Shown: positions 1-8,279 of the stretch, one piece after another
Position numbering within the stretch: position 1 is the stretch's first letter
Layout of the letters: every line of letters starts with the position of its first letter
Assembly (NCBI GenBank): GCA_030020825.1
Contig: CP125213.1
Location: 62,001-126,000 of the forward strand
Direction of reading: 5' to 3'
Source of the DNA: Candidatus Blochmannia vicinus
GTDB lineage: Bacteria > Pseudomonadota > Gammaproteobacteria > Enterobacterales > Enterobacteriaceae
DNA length: 64,000 nt
Position numbers and translations under genes: made by a program
Notes under the pieces: generated by a model
Told to the model about the DNA's origin: nothing
Seen by the model: only the letters and a program-made list of their open reading frames with translations
The model's database searches: none

Positions 1-189
1 TTTTTATTTTAAAGTATTCTGTTAGTATTTTAAAATGGCTATAAGGGGTTATTAATATTCAGTAGAAGGAAGTATAAAATTGTTTTAAGAAAATATTTAT
101 ACTTTAATTAATAATTATGTTAGTTATTTAAGTAATAATGTTAAATAAATCTTAATTTATAAGACTGAATAATAATTTGTGTGTACAAG

Positions 190-780
190 ATGACTATTAA
201 ACTTATTGTTGGTTTGGGTAATGTTGGAGCAAGTTATTTTAATACTAGGCATAATTTTGGTTCTAAATATGTTGAATTGTTAGCTAAAAAATACAGAGTA
301 ATGTTGAGTAAAAGCAATATATTATGTGGGTATATCGGGAAATTAAAATTAGAAAATAATGTTGTGTATTTATTAATACCAGATTTATATATGAATAATA
401 ATGGGCTTTCAATATCTAAATGTGTTAATTTTTATCAATTATACATAGAAGAAATTTTGGTAGCGCATGATGAGCTTGATTTACCACCAGGTGTGATACG
501 TATTAAATTAGGTAAAAAAATTAATGATAGTCATAATGGATTAAGGGATATTGTTACTAGATTGAATAATAAATTTAATTTTTATCGATTACGTATTGGA
601 ATAGGTCATCCTGGTAAAAAAAGTAAAGTGATTGATTTTGTGTTAAATAAACCATCCATTTATGATCAATTTAGAATTGATAGCGCAATTAATGAAGCAA
701 TACTACATACTGAAAGTATAGTGACTAAAAAATTTGTTAAAGTTATGAATCAATTGCATTCTTATAAGTCTGATTTTTAG
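190..780 (+). CDS. pth: Peptidyl-tRNA hydrolase
   Basis: Releases tRNA from prematurely dropped peptidyl-tRNA in the cytosol. The 196-aa product is close to the E. coli length. I chose the ATG at 190 because MTIKLIVGLGN matches the E. coli N-terminus; a GTG nine bases upstream is also in frame. Visible key residues are N11, H21 (TRHN), N69 (MNNNG), D94 (AHDELDLPPG) and N116. The normally glycine-rich GGGHGGHNG loop reads GKKINDSHNG here, with one extra residue. That is unusual for an enzyme otherwise so recognisable. It lies 90 bases upstream of ychF on the same strand, the usual enterobacterial pair. Confidence 0.95.
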   Translation: MTIKLIVGLGNVGASYFNTRHNFGSKYVELLAKKYRVMLSKSNILCGYIGKLKLENNVVYLLIPDLYMNNNGLSISKCVNFYQLYIEEILVAHDELDLPPGVIRIKLGKKINDSHNGLRDIVTRLNNKFNFYRLRIGIGHPGKKSKVIDFVLNKPSIYDQFRIDSAINEAILHTESIVTKKFVKVMNQLHSYKSDF

Positions 781-870
781 GAAAATGTTTATTTAGAAAA
801 TTTTATTAATTTTTTATAAAATATTGATGATAATGTTTTATTGTATTTAAATTTTAATTATTTAAGTATT

Positions 871-1947
871 ATGCAAATTGATTGTGGTATAATTGGCCTG
901 CCTAATGTAGGTAAATCTACATTGTTTAGTTTATTAACTCATGTATCTGTTAAAGCAGACAATTTCCCTTTTTGTACTATCCAACCTAATATATCTATAG
1001 TTCATATACCTGATGTGCGTATATATCAGTTAACAGATATTTTTCCGTCACGTAAAACAGTGCATGGCGCGGTAAGATTCATAGATGTTGCCGGTTTAAT
1101 AAAAGGAGCTGCTCAAGGGGTTGGAATGGGTGTTCAAGTTTTAAATCATATTCGTGCAACAAAAGTGTTGTGTCATGTGGTGCGTTGTTTTGATAATAAT
1201 CAAATTATTCATGTTTTTAATGATATAGATCCTTGTAGAGATGTTAGTGTTGTTAATACTGAATTAATCTTATTTGATATTTTTCAGTGTGAACAAAGTG
1301 TTTGTACTTTGCAAAAAAAGTGTAAGATTGTTGATGATCGTAATAAACAGCAGTTATTTTTATTAAAAAAATGTTTGGATTGTTTGTATAATGGTGTTTT
1401 TTTAAGAAAAATACAGTTTTCTAATATAGAAAAAATAAATATTGAAAAACTTAATCTTTTAACTGTTAAGCCAATTATTTATATTGCCAATATTGATGAA
1501 AAAACTGTTACAGATAATATTTATTTAAATAGGCTGCGTGCATTAGCATCTAATGAACAAGTACCATTGGTTTCATGTCGCGTAATGTTGTCTTTATTAA
1601 AAAGTGAAAATAATTGCATTGAAGTTGCTATGGAACAGAAAGAATGTGTATTACATGATATAAATAATACTATTTTTTCTGTATTGAATTTGTGTACTTT
1701 TTTTACTATTAATTTAAATATGACACGGGCTTGGGTATGCATTATTGGAACTACTGCGTTGGAAGCAGCCAAAAAAGTACATAGTGATTTTAAAAAGGGT
1801 TTTATTCGTGTTCAAGTTATTAAGTTTAATGATTTTATCATTTATAATGGAGAATTAGGTGTAAAGAGAGCTGGTAAAATATATTATGAGGGGAAGGATT
1901 ATTGTGTAGAGGATGGAGATATATTGAAGTTTTTATTTAAAATGTAA
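871..1947 (+). CDS. ychF: Obg-family P-loop ATPase YchF (divergent)
   Basis: A ribosome-associated TRAFAC-class nucleotide-binding protein; the E. coli protein prefers ATP. The 358-aa product starts at ATG 871, where MQIDCGIIGLPNVGKST aligns with the E. coli start; an in-frame TTG lies upstream. The P-loop GLPNVGKST, the DVAGLIKGA switch region, the NxxE specificity motif (NIDE) and the C-terminal TGS-like domain (KGFIRVQVI to GDILKFLF) are present. The middle of the protein and the stretch before the TGS domain differ strongly from E. coli, including the usually conserved GLGNQFL (here GMGVQVL). It looks functional but fast-evolving. A 37-bp perfect hairpin follows 14 bases after the stop. 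Confidence 0.93.
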   Translation: MQIDCGIIGLPNVGKSTLFSLLTHVSVKADNFPFCTIQPNISIVHIPDVRIYQLTDIFPSRKTVHGAVRFIDVAGLIKGAAQGVGMGVQVLNHIRATKVLCHVVRCFDNNQIIHVFNDIDPCRDVSVVNTELILFDIFQCEQSVCTLQKKCKIVDDRNKQQLFLLKKCLDCLYNGVFLRKIQFSNIEKINIEKLNLLTVKPIIYIANIDEKTVTDNIYLNRLRALASNEQVPLVSCRVMLSLLKSENNCIEVAMEQKECVLHDINNTIFSVLNLCTFFTINLNMTRAWVCIIGTTALEAAKKVHSDFKKGFIRVQVIKFNDFIIYNGELGVKRAGKIYYEGKDYCVEDGDILKFLFKM

Positions 1948-1960
1948 TGTGCGATATATA

Positions 1961-2039
1961 AGAATACATAATTGGCACATTTGTATTTAAACTTATTTAT
2001 ATAATAAGTTTAAATACAAATGTGCCAATTATGTATTCT
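1961..2039. terminator. 37-bp perfect inverted repeat between convergent genes
   Basis: Arms 1961-1997 and 2003-2039 are perfect reverse complements separated by five bases. The structure fills the gap between the ends of ychF (+) and ybhL (-). Its position suggests a shared bidirectional transcription end or mRNA 3' protection. Neither strand has a U-run after the stem, so it is not a textbook intrinsic terminator. Confidence 0.75.
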
Positions 2040-2043
2040 ATAA

Positions 2044-2754
2044 TTAACGTCGATTTCCAAAAATACGAACTATCATTAAAAATAAATTAATGAAATCTAA
2101 ATACAAAGTCAATGCGCCTATAATTGAATATTTACGGAACTGATCTTGATTATCTATAGATAAAGAAGCTCCTATAGATTTTAGTTTTTGAGTATCGTAT
2201 GCAGTTAAACCAACAAAAATTATTACCCCAACATATGTAATTAACCACATTAAAGCTGTGTTTTTTAACCATATATTTACTATTGAAGCTAATATTATTC
2301 CAATTAATGCCATGAATGATAAATTGCTAAAACTACTTAAATCCCGCTTAGTAGTATATCCATATAATGTCATAACTCCGAACATACCAGATGTTACTAC
2401 GAATGCGCTAGATATAGAAGACGTAGTATATAGTATAAATATGCTAGATAAAGTTAATCCTGTTAGCATGGAATATAGCATAAACAATGTAGTTGCTAGA
2501 GAACCATTTAATCGTGATACCATGCCAGATAGAACAAATACCAGTGCTAATTGTCCAATAATTAAACTGAAAAATACTATTTGATTGGAAAAAAGTAATT
2601 GAAGTATTGCTGGAGTCCTAGAAGCGTACCAAGCAACAAAAGCAGTTAACAATAATCCACAAGACATCCAACCAAATACTTGTGCGATATATGGTTGGAT
2701 TACATTATTAGCTCGTTCCGATACTGTATTTTGAAAACGGGTAAATCGATCCAT
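2044..2754 (-). CDS. ybhL: BI-1/YccA-family inner-membrane protein YbhL
   Basis: Member of the Bax-inhibitor-1-like family of seven-helix membrane proteins; its biochemical role in bacteria is unsettled. The product is 236 aa (E. coli 234). I chose the start at 2754 (MDRFTRF) because it matches E. coli and has AAGG eight bases upstream; GTG and ATG codons three and two residues earlier are also in frame. Hydrophobic helices run almost the whole length. The family signatures GYTTKRDLS, VGLTAYDTQKLK and the C-terminal GALTLYLDFINLFL with the RIFGNRR end are intact. It is transcribed alone; gpmA lies upstream on the same strand. Confidence 0.93.
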   Translation of the reverse strand: MDRFTRFQNTVSERANNVIQPYIAQVFGWMSCGLLLTAFVAWYASRTPAILQLLFSNQIVFFSLIIGQLALVFVLSGMVSRLNGSLATTLFMLYSMLTGLTLSSIFILYTTSSISSAFVVTSGMFGVMTLYGYTTKRDLSSFSNLSFMALIGIILASIVNIWLKNTALMWLITYVGVIIFVGLTAYDTQKLKSIGASLSIDNQDQFRKYSIIGALTLYLDFINLFLMIVRIFGNRR

Positions 2755-3001
2755 ACTCATCACCTTCAGAAATAATTGAAATATAAAACACTTTTATGAA
2801 GTATATCGTAAGCGAATCATGTGAGCAACAAAATGTTGCATAACATTATTTTAAAAACAAATTAAAAGTTAAATTTATACACAATAACACCTATATCTTA
2901 AAAGTACGAATGTTATTGTAGTTAGCTTATCTTTAATAAATATTGAATATAGTATAGTATGTTTGTTTAGTTAAGATTTATGTATAATTCAATATTGTTA
3001 T

Positions 3002-3703
3002 TTAATAGTTGTTTAAATAGTAATATTGAATGAGATTTGTATTTTTATCAAATTCATATATTAATGGAACACCAGTTGGTACGTTAATTTGAAATATTTC
3101 TGATTCGTTTAAATTATTTAAAAATTTTATTATAGCGCGTATAGAATTACCATGGGCAACAATGATAAGATTTTTATTATTTTTAATATGAGGAACTATA
3201 GAATCATTCCAATACGGGATTACTCTATTTAAAGTTAACGCTAAACTTTCACCTTTAGATAATTCGTTAGTATCTATATTATGGTAACGGTTATCATTTG
3301 TTGCAATAAATTGGTTATTTTCGCAAATATTAGGGGGAACGACATCAAAACTACGACGCCATTTTTGAATCGTTTCATAGCCGTATTTTTTTACGGCTTC
3401 ATCTTTATTCAATCCTTGCAGTGTTCCGTAATGTCGTTCATTTAATCTCCAAGATTTTTCAACTGGCAACCATACTTGATCTAGTTGATCTAGTATAATC
3501 CATAGAGTATGAATTGCTCGTTTTAATACTGAAGTATATCCATAATTGAAAAAAAAACCATTTTTTTTTAATGTTTGACCAGCGCATTGTGCTTCAGTAC
3601 GTCCTTTGTTTGATAAATCTATATCAACCCATCCAGTAAATCGATTTTCTTTGTTCCATTGACTTTCTCCATGTCTTATGAGAGCAAGTTTAGTGACATT
3701 CAT
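3002..3703 (-). CDS. gpmA: 2,3-bisphosphoglycerate-dependent phosphoglycerate mutase
   Basis: Glycolytic interconversion of 3- and 2-phosphoglycerate. The 233-aa product has the catalytic-histidine motif LIRHGESQWN near residue 10, the RLNERHYG segment carrying the catalytic glutamate, and the second histidine in VAHGNSIRA. It is about 17 residues shorter than E. coli GpmA and ends at the YYYL strand, so the flexible C-terminal tail that covers the active site is missing. Codons 46-52 carry adjacent A9 and T9 runs (LKKNGFFF), which are slippage-prone. In E. coli gpmA lies in the same region as pgl and tol. Confidence 0.95.
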   Translation of the reverse strand: MNVTKLALIRHGESQWNKENRFTGWVDIDLSNKGRTEAQCAGQTLKKNGFFFNYGYTSVLKRAIHTLWIILDQLDQVWLPVEKSWRLNERHYGTLQGLNKDEAVKKYGYETIQKWRRSFDVVPPNICENNQFIATNDNRYHNIDTNELSKGESLALTLNRVIPYWNDSIVPHIKNNKNLIIVAHGNSIRAIIKFLNNLNESEIFQINVPTGVPLIYEFDKNTNLIQYYYLNNY

Positions 3704-4006
3704 AATTTTATTCTCTTATTTTTATTAATCAATATGTAAATAAATTATATACTGCTTGTTTTAGATTGGCTATGTTATTAGTATATGTAATATTGAGATA
3801 ATTCTTGAGAATTAAGTTACTTAGTTTATAGTAATATATGCATAAATTAACAATATTTTTTAGAATAGTTAGAAATAACAATTTTTCTCGTTAAATTATA
3901 TAACTATTTAGTATGGTTTTGTAAGTTTTATATCTGTATATGATATAATGGAAAATGTAATTTCATAATTTGTACGTAGCATATTGTCATAAAAATAAAC
4001 GAATAT
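3704..4006. other. Divergent intergenic region gpmA/pgl
   Basis: 303 A+T-rich bases between divergently transcribed gpmA and pgl. It must hold both promoters, but I cannot pick a convincing -35/-10 pair. No RNA gene or open frame is visible. Confidence 0.6.
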
Positions 4007-5020
4007 ATGATGCAAATTGTTTATGTAGCAAGTCCGGAAAGTCAACAAATTTATGTTTGGAAATTGGATAATGTTCATGGATTACTAGAATTAGTTCAAG
4101 TAATATCTACTTTTGGAAGTGCCCAGCCTGTAGTAGCGCACCCTAATAAACAATTTTTATATGTTGGGGTACGTCCTAATTTTGGAATTACTGCTTATCA
4201 TATAAATAAGGAGGGGTTGTTAACAGATGTTGGAACAGTTGAATTACTCAGTAGTCCTACTCATTTGATTAGTGATGCACAAGGTAAATTTTTGTATTGT
4301 ACATCCTATAGGAATAACACAGTAAGTGTTATTCCTATAGGCGGATCAGGAATACCTGGGCGTCGCCCTGTACAAATTATAGAAGGTTTATTAGGTTGTC
4401 ATTCTGCTAATATAGATAATAAATGTGCAAATTCACTTTGGGTTCCATGTTTAAAAGAACATTCTGTTAGATTATTTAAAATAAATTCGTTTGGTATTTT
4501 AACACCAGATAATCCATATATGATTAAAACTAATATTGGTTCTGGTCCTCGTCATATGATTTTTCATGATTTTAGTTATTGTGCGTATATAATCAATGAA
4601 TTAACAAGCACTGTTGATGTCATCAAATATGATAATTTACAGAAAATTGCAAGTGTTGTGCAAACAATAAGTATAATACCTGAAGATGTAAGTTTTGAAC
4701 GATATTGGGCAGCTGATATACATATTACTCCTAATGGCCGTTGGTTATATTGTTCTGATAGAGCGGCTAATATCATTAGTTGTTTTGAGGTGTCAAAAGA
4801 CACACAAGAATTAAAGTTTGTTCATTATCAATTTACTGAGGAGCAACCACGTGGATTTGCAATTGATTATAAAGGAGAATTTTTGGTTGTTGCAGGGCAA
4901 AAATCAAACTATATTTCCTTGTATCAAATTGATATAAATAATGGAAAATTAACTATATTATCTCGTTATTTATCAGGAAGGGGTCCTATGTGGGTTAATA
5001 TAGTGCCTTTTTATGAATGA
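4007..5020 (+). CDS. pgl: 6-phosphogluconolactonase
   Basis: Hydrolyses 6-phosphogluconolactone in the oxidative pentose phosphate pathway. The 337-aa product (E. coli 331) is a seven-bladed propeller of the YbhE type, recognised by VYVASPESQQI at the N-terminus, GCHSANI, GPRHMIFH, AADIHITPNGRWLY and the C-terminal GPMW. ATG 4007 and ATG 4010 are adjacent; I kept the first for length agreement. Single-gene unit; a 17-bp perfect hairpin starts 25 bases after the stop. Confidence 0.95.
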   Translation: MMQIVYVASPESQQIYVWKLDNVHGLLELVQVISTFGSAQPVVAHPNKQFLYVGVRPNFGITAYHINKEGLLTDVGTVELLSSPTHLISDAQGKFLYCTSYRNNTVSVIPIGGSGIPGRRPVQIIEGLLGCHSANIDNKCANSLWVPCLKEHSVRLFKINSFGILTPDNPYMIKTNIGSGPRHMIFHDFSYCAYIINELTSTVDVIKYDNLQKIASVVQTISIIPEDVSFERYWAADIHITPNGRWLYCSDRAANIISCFEVSKDTQELKFVHYQFTEEQPRGFAIDYKGEFLVVAGQKSNYISLYQIDINNGKLTILSRYLSGRGPMWVNIVPFYE

Positions 5021-5448
5021 ATGTAGAAATTGGTTATGTTATTGCATATCTTCATATGTAATCTTATTACATATGAAGATATAGATTATTGTAATTATTA
5101 ACATGTTTATATTGTTGTGGTTGTTTCAATTTGAATTGAATTATAAAAATAATGGATGTGTATAATATAATTAAATTTAATTATAGATGTATTAAGTAAT
5201 AGTATGTACTTAAAGGTAAAAATAGGGTTTGTAGTTATGGATTGAGATAGATTTGTGCTGTATTATTACTACAAGTGTAATGATAGTTGTGGATAATGTT
5301 AGATTTCTTTATTATTATTTTTATGTTATTTTGTTATTATTTAGTGCATTTAATGTTAATTAAATTTAATTATTGTTTGTGATTGTATATAAGATTGTAT
5401 AATTTCTACATAATATTTTGTTTTAATATAGTGTTTTGTTGTTTTGTA
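5021..5448. other. Intergenic region pgl/cpoB
   Basis: 428 bases between two convergent genes. Apart from the hairpin at 5046-5082, I see only A+T-rich sequence. The lysT/valT-type tRNA genes found beside ybgF in E. coli are not here. Confidence 0.6.
5046..5082 (+). terminator. Hairpin downstream of pgl
   Basis: Arms 5046-5062 and 5066-5082 are perfectly complementary (17 bp) with a CTT loop. It sits just after the pgl stop and probably ends that transcript. No U-run follows. Confidence 0.65.
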
Positions 5449-6234
5449 TTATAAATGTATTAGGCGTTTTTGAGCTTGTTTAGCTGCGTCACTATTAGGG
5501 TATAATTTACCTACTTGTCTATATATTGTTTTAGCTTTATCTTTTTGCTCTGTTTCTTGCATGATGATACCAATTTTTAATAATGCGTCTGATGCTTTTA
5601 TTGATTTAGGATAATTTTTTACTACTAAAGCGAAATGATAAGAAGCATCATCTTTATTTCCTTTATTGTAATAAAGTTGTCCTAACCAGTAATGAGAATT
5701 AGATTGATAAATTGATTTTGGATATTTTTTTATAAAATTTTGAAAAGCTTCTATTGCTTGATTGTATTGTTTTTTTTCTAATACTAATAATACTGCTTTT
5801 TTGTAAGCAGTATCTGCATCAATTATTATTGTATTATTAATTTCTTTATTTTTTTTAGTGTTTGAGCTAATGGATGATTTATCAGATTCATCAGTAGAAT
5901 AATGTATATTGTTATGTTGTTTTAAGATATTATTTATTTTTTGACATGATTCATTTTGATTATTTATAATTTCTGATATGTGATGTTGCATGTCTTGAAT
6001 ATATCCACGTAATGTGTCAATATCTTGCTGATTTTCAGCTAGTTGTTGTTGTATTTGAATTAAGCATTGACTGTGAACATCGGAAATTTGATGTAATTGA
6101 TTAATACTTTGATTCCTGTATATTTTATTGTTTGAGTCTTTGGCGTATATAACATTATAATTTGTAATATTCACATATTCAGTGATTAGCATGATGCTTA
6201 TGTGAAATTTAAATAAAAATGGTAATAATTTCAT
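5449..6234 (-). CDS. cpoB: Periplasmic Tol-Pal coordinator CpoB (YbgF)
   Basis: Periplasmic partner of TolA that couples outer-membrane constriction with peptidoglycan synthesis by PBP1B in E. coli. The 261 residues comprise a hydrophobic N-terminal segment (about 1-30) that could be a signal sequence, a Gln-rich coiled coil at about 45-105, a polar linker, and a C-terminal TPR domain from about 140 (AYKKAVLLVLEKKQYNQAI, SHYWLGQLYYNKG, SDALLKIG). E. coli CpoB is 263 aa. It is the last gene of the tolQRAB-pal-cpoB operon, starting 11 bases after the pal stop. Confidence 0.92.
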   Translation of the reverse strand: MKLLPFLFKFHISIMLITEYVNITNYNVIYAKDSNNKIYRNQSINQLHQISDVHSQCLIQIQQQLAENQQDIDTLRGYIQDMQHHISEIINNQNESCQKINNILKQHNNIHYSTDESDKSSISSNTKKNKEINNTIIIDADTAYKKAVLLVLEKKQYNQAIEAFQNFIKKYPKSIYQSNSHYWLGQLYYNKGNKDDASYHFALVVKNYPKSIKASDALLKIGIIMQETEQKDKAKTIYRQVGKLYPNSDAAKQAQKRLIHL

Positions 6235-6245
6235 TATATTAAATA

Positions 6246-6770
6246 TTATTTATATATTAATACAGCACGTCTATTTTTAGAATAAGCTGCCTCGTTATGT
6301 CCTAGTACAGCTGGTTTTTCTTTTCCATAGGATACAGTAAATATTTGATCAGATAATATACCTTTACTTTGTAGATATAATTTTATCGAGTTAGCTCGGC
6401 GTTCACCTAATGCAATATTATATTCTGGAGTACCGCGTTCATCGGCATGACCTTCAATTTTAATACGATATGATGGATTATTATATAAAAAATTAGCATG
6501 AATGTTTAATGTATAAAAAAATTGAGAAGAAATATCATACTGATCTAAAGGAAAATAAATAATATTATTAGATTTTAATTCTTGTATTTTTAGTTCTAAT
6601 TTTTCATCGGTTACTTTATTATTTTTTGTGTTAATCTGTGCAAACGGATTTAGTTCAATTTTTTTTTGATTATGAATGGTAGTGTGTTTGGGTAACACAG
6701 AACATGCAGTTATAATTATACTTATACTTATTGCAAATGTTAATTGTCTAAAAAAATTGTTTAATTTCAT
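6246..6770 (-). CDS. pal: Peptidoglycan-associated lipoprotein Pal
   Basis: Outer-membrane lipoprotein that binds peptidoglycan and is the partner of TolB and TolA. I placed the start at 6770 because it gives MKLNNFF, a hydrophobic core and a lipobox ending ITAC, with C23 as the lipidated cysteine, and a length of 174 aa (E. coli 173). The frame stays open to 6842, overlapping tolB, so a longer form cannot be excluded. The OmpA-type C-terminal domain is clear: VEGHADERGTPEYN, LGERRANS, VSYGKEKPAVLGHNE, NRRAVL. A nine-base T/A homopolymer lies in the linker near 6659-6667. Confidence 0.95.
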   Translation of the reverse strand: MKLNNFFRQLTFAISISIIITACSVLPKHTTIHNQKKIELNPFAQINTKNNKVTDEKLELKIQELKSNNIIYFPLDQYDISSQFFYTLNIHANFLYNNPSYRIKIEGHADERGTPEYNIALGERRANSIKLYLQSKGILSDQIFTVSYGKEKPAVLGHNEAAYSKNRRAVLIYK

Positions 6771-6831
6771 TATACGTTTATTATTCATGATTTTGTCAAA
6801 TTTTTGATTGTAATGAAAACAGCTGAAGATT

Positions 6832-8217
6832 TTATTCTGCATATAATGGAGACCAAGTCGGGAATCTTATATCTCCTTGCCCTCCTTTTATATGAGCTTT
6901 AAAATGTCCATCTGCAGAAATTAATTCTAAATTAGATGTTGTTGTGCAATCTTTAATACTGCTATATACTACCATGGTATTGTTAGGCGCTATACTAGGA
7001 GTATCAGCTAATAATACATTTGTTAATATTTCTTCTTGACCAGTTAATAAATTCAATCTAGCAATATTTTGTTTCCCTTGATGTCTATTTATCATTATTA
7101 TAAATGTTCCGTCTGAACTAACTTGTGGATTTTGATTGCTAGTGTGTAGCCAAGATAATCTTTGGGCATCAGCAGTATTTATATTAATTTTATATATTTG
7201 TGGCTTTCCTCCCTGATCAGAAGTATAGGCTATATTTTTATTATCTGGAAACCAACTAGGTTCAGTATTATTGTTTCTGTTTTTAGTTAATTGTCTAATT
7301 TCTCCAGATTCTAAGTCCATAATATATAAGTTTAAGCTGCCTGTTTTGGATAAAGCAAAAGCTATTTTTTTACAATCGGGAGAAAAAGCAGGTGCTCCAT
7401 TATGATTTGGAAAATTAACAATATTATTAATTAGTCCAGTTTGTAATGTTTGGATAACAAGCTCTGAATGGCCAGAAGCAAAAGTGACATAAGCAATTTT
7501 TTTTCCGTCTGAAGACCAGGCTGGAGACATTAATGGTTCAGTTGATCGGCAAACCGAAATTTGGTTATGGCCGTCGTAATCAGAAATATGTAATTCATAG
7601 GGGTATTTATTATCTTTGATATGCGATATATAAGCAATACGTGCACAAAATGCACCTTGTATACCGGTTAATTTTTCAAAAATTTCATTACTTATAGTGT
7701 GAGCTGCGTGACGCAGCCATTTTTTTTCTACTGAATATTGATTTTCTGAAATTATTAATGCAGGATTTCTAGAGGTGTCTATTAGGTGATATGAAATAAT
7801 ATAATTTCCATCGTAATTTATATGTGTTGTTCCTAATACAATAGTATTAATACCTAATTTTTCCCAAAAAGTTGGGATTATATCAGATATTTTAGTGGGT
7901 TTATGTGGTAAATATTCTACAGGTACAGTATTAAATTTACTACTATTTCGTAAATCAGAAGCTATTATTAATGCTATATCTTCATCTAGGTTAGATTTAC
8001 CATTTTGATTATTAATATATTCAAAGGGCATTACAGCAATGGGGTGTCCAGTGTTTACTCCACATGTAATTTCAATATGCATATCTGCTGCAAGCAATGA
8101 AAATTGGTACAAACATAATATCAACATTATTGATAGAGATGTTCGTATTAACCAGGTTTTCCATATTGGTGGTGTATTAATTTTTTTTATTATTAAATGC
8201 ATTGAAAAATTTAGCAT
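6832..8217 (-). CDS. tolB: Tol-Pal periplasmic protein TolB
   Basis: Periplasmic beta-propeller that shuttles between Pal and TolA. The 461-aa frame is longer than E. coli TolB (430) because about 30 residues precede the hydrophobic signal core (SIMLILCLYQFSLLAAD). A start at 8202 or further inside is possible. After the signal come an N-terminal alpha/beta domain (GHPIAVMPF) and repeated WD-like propeller strands (MSPAWSSDGKKIAYVT, APAFSPDCKKIAF, PSWFPDNKNIAYTSD, FPTWSP). It lies between tolA and pal. Confidence 0.94.
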   Translation of the reverse strand: MLNFSMHLIIKKINTPPIWKTWLIRTSLSIMLILCLYQFSLLAADMHIEITCGVNTGHPIAVMPFEYINNQNGKSNLDEDIALIIASDLRNSSKFNTVPVEYLPHKPTKISDIIPTFWEKLGINTIVLGTTHINYDGNYIISYHLIDTSRNPALIISENQYSVEKKWLRHAAHTISNEIFEKLTGIQGAFCARIAYISHIKDNKYPYELHISDYDGHNQISVCRSTEPLMSPAWSSDGKKIAYVTFASGHSELVIQTLQTGLINNIVNFPNHNGAPAFSPDCKKIAFALSKTGSLNLYIMDLESGEIRQLTKNRNNNTEPSWFPDNKNIAYTSDQGGKPQIYKININTADAQRLSWLHTSNQNPQVSSDGTFIIMINRHQGKQNIARLNLLTGQEEILTNVLLADTPSIAPNNTMVVYSSIKDCTTTSNLELISADGHFKAHIKGGQGDIRFPTWSPLYAE

Positions 8218-8279
8218 GAAAATTAAATTTATTTAATAGATTAATATATTCTTATTTTATGAATGTGTAAATATTTTGT

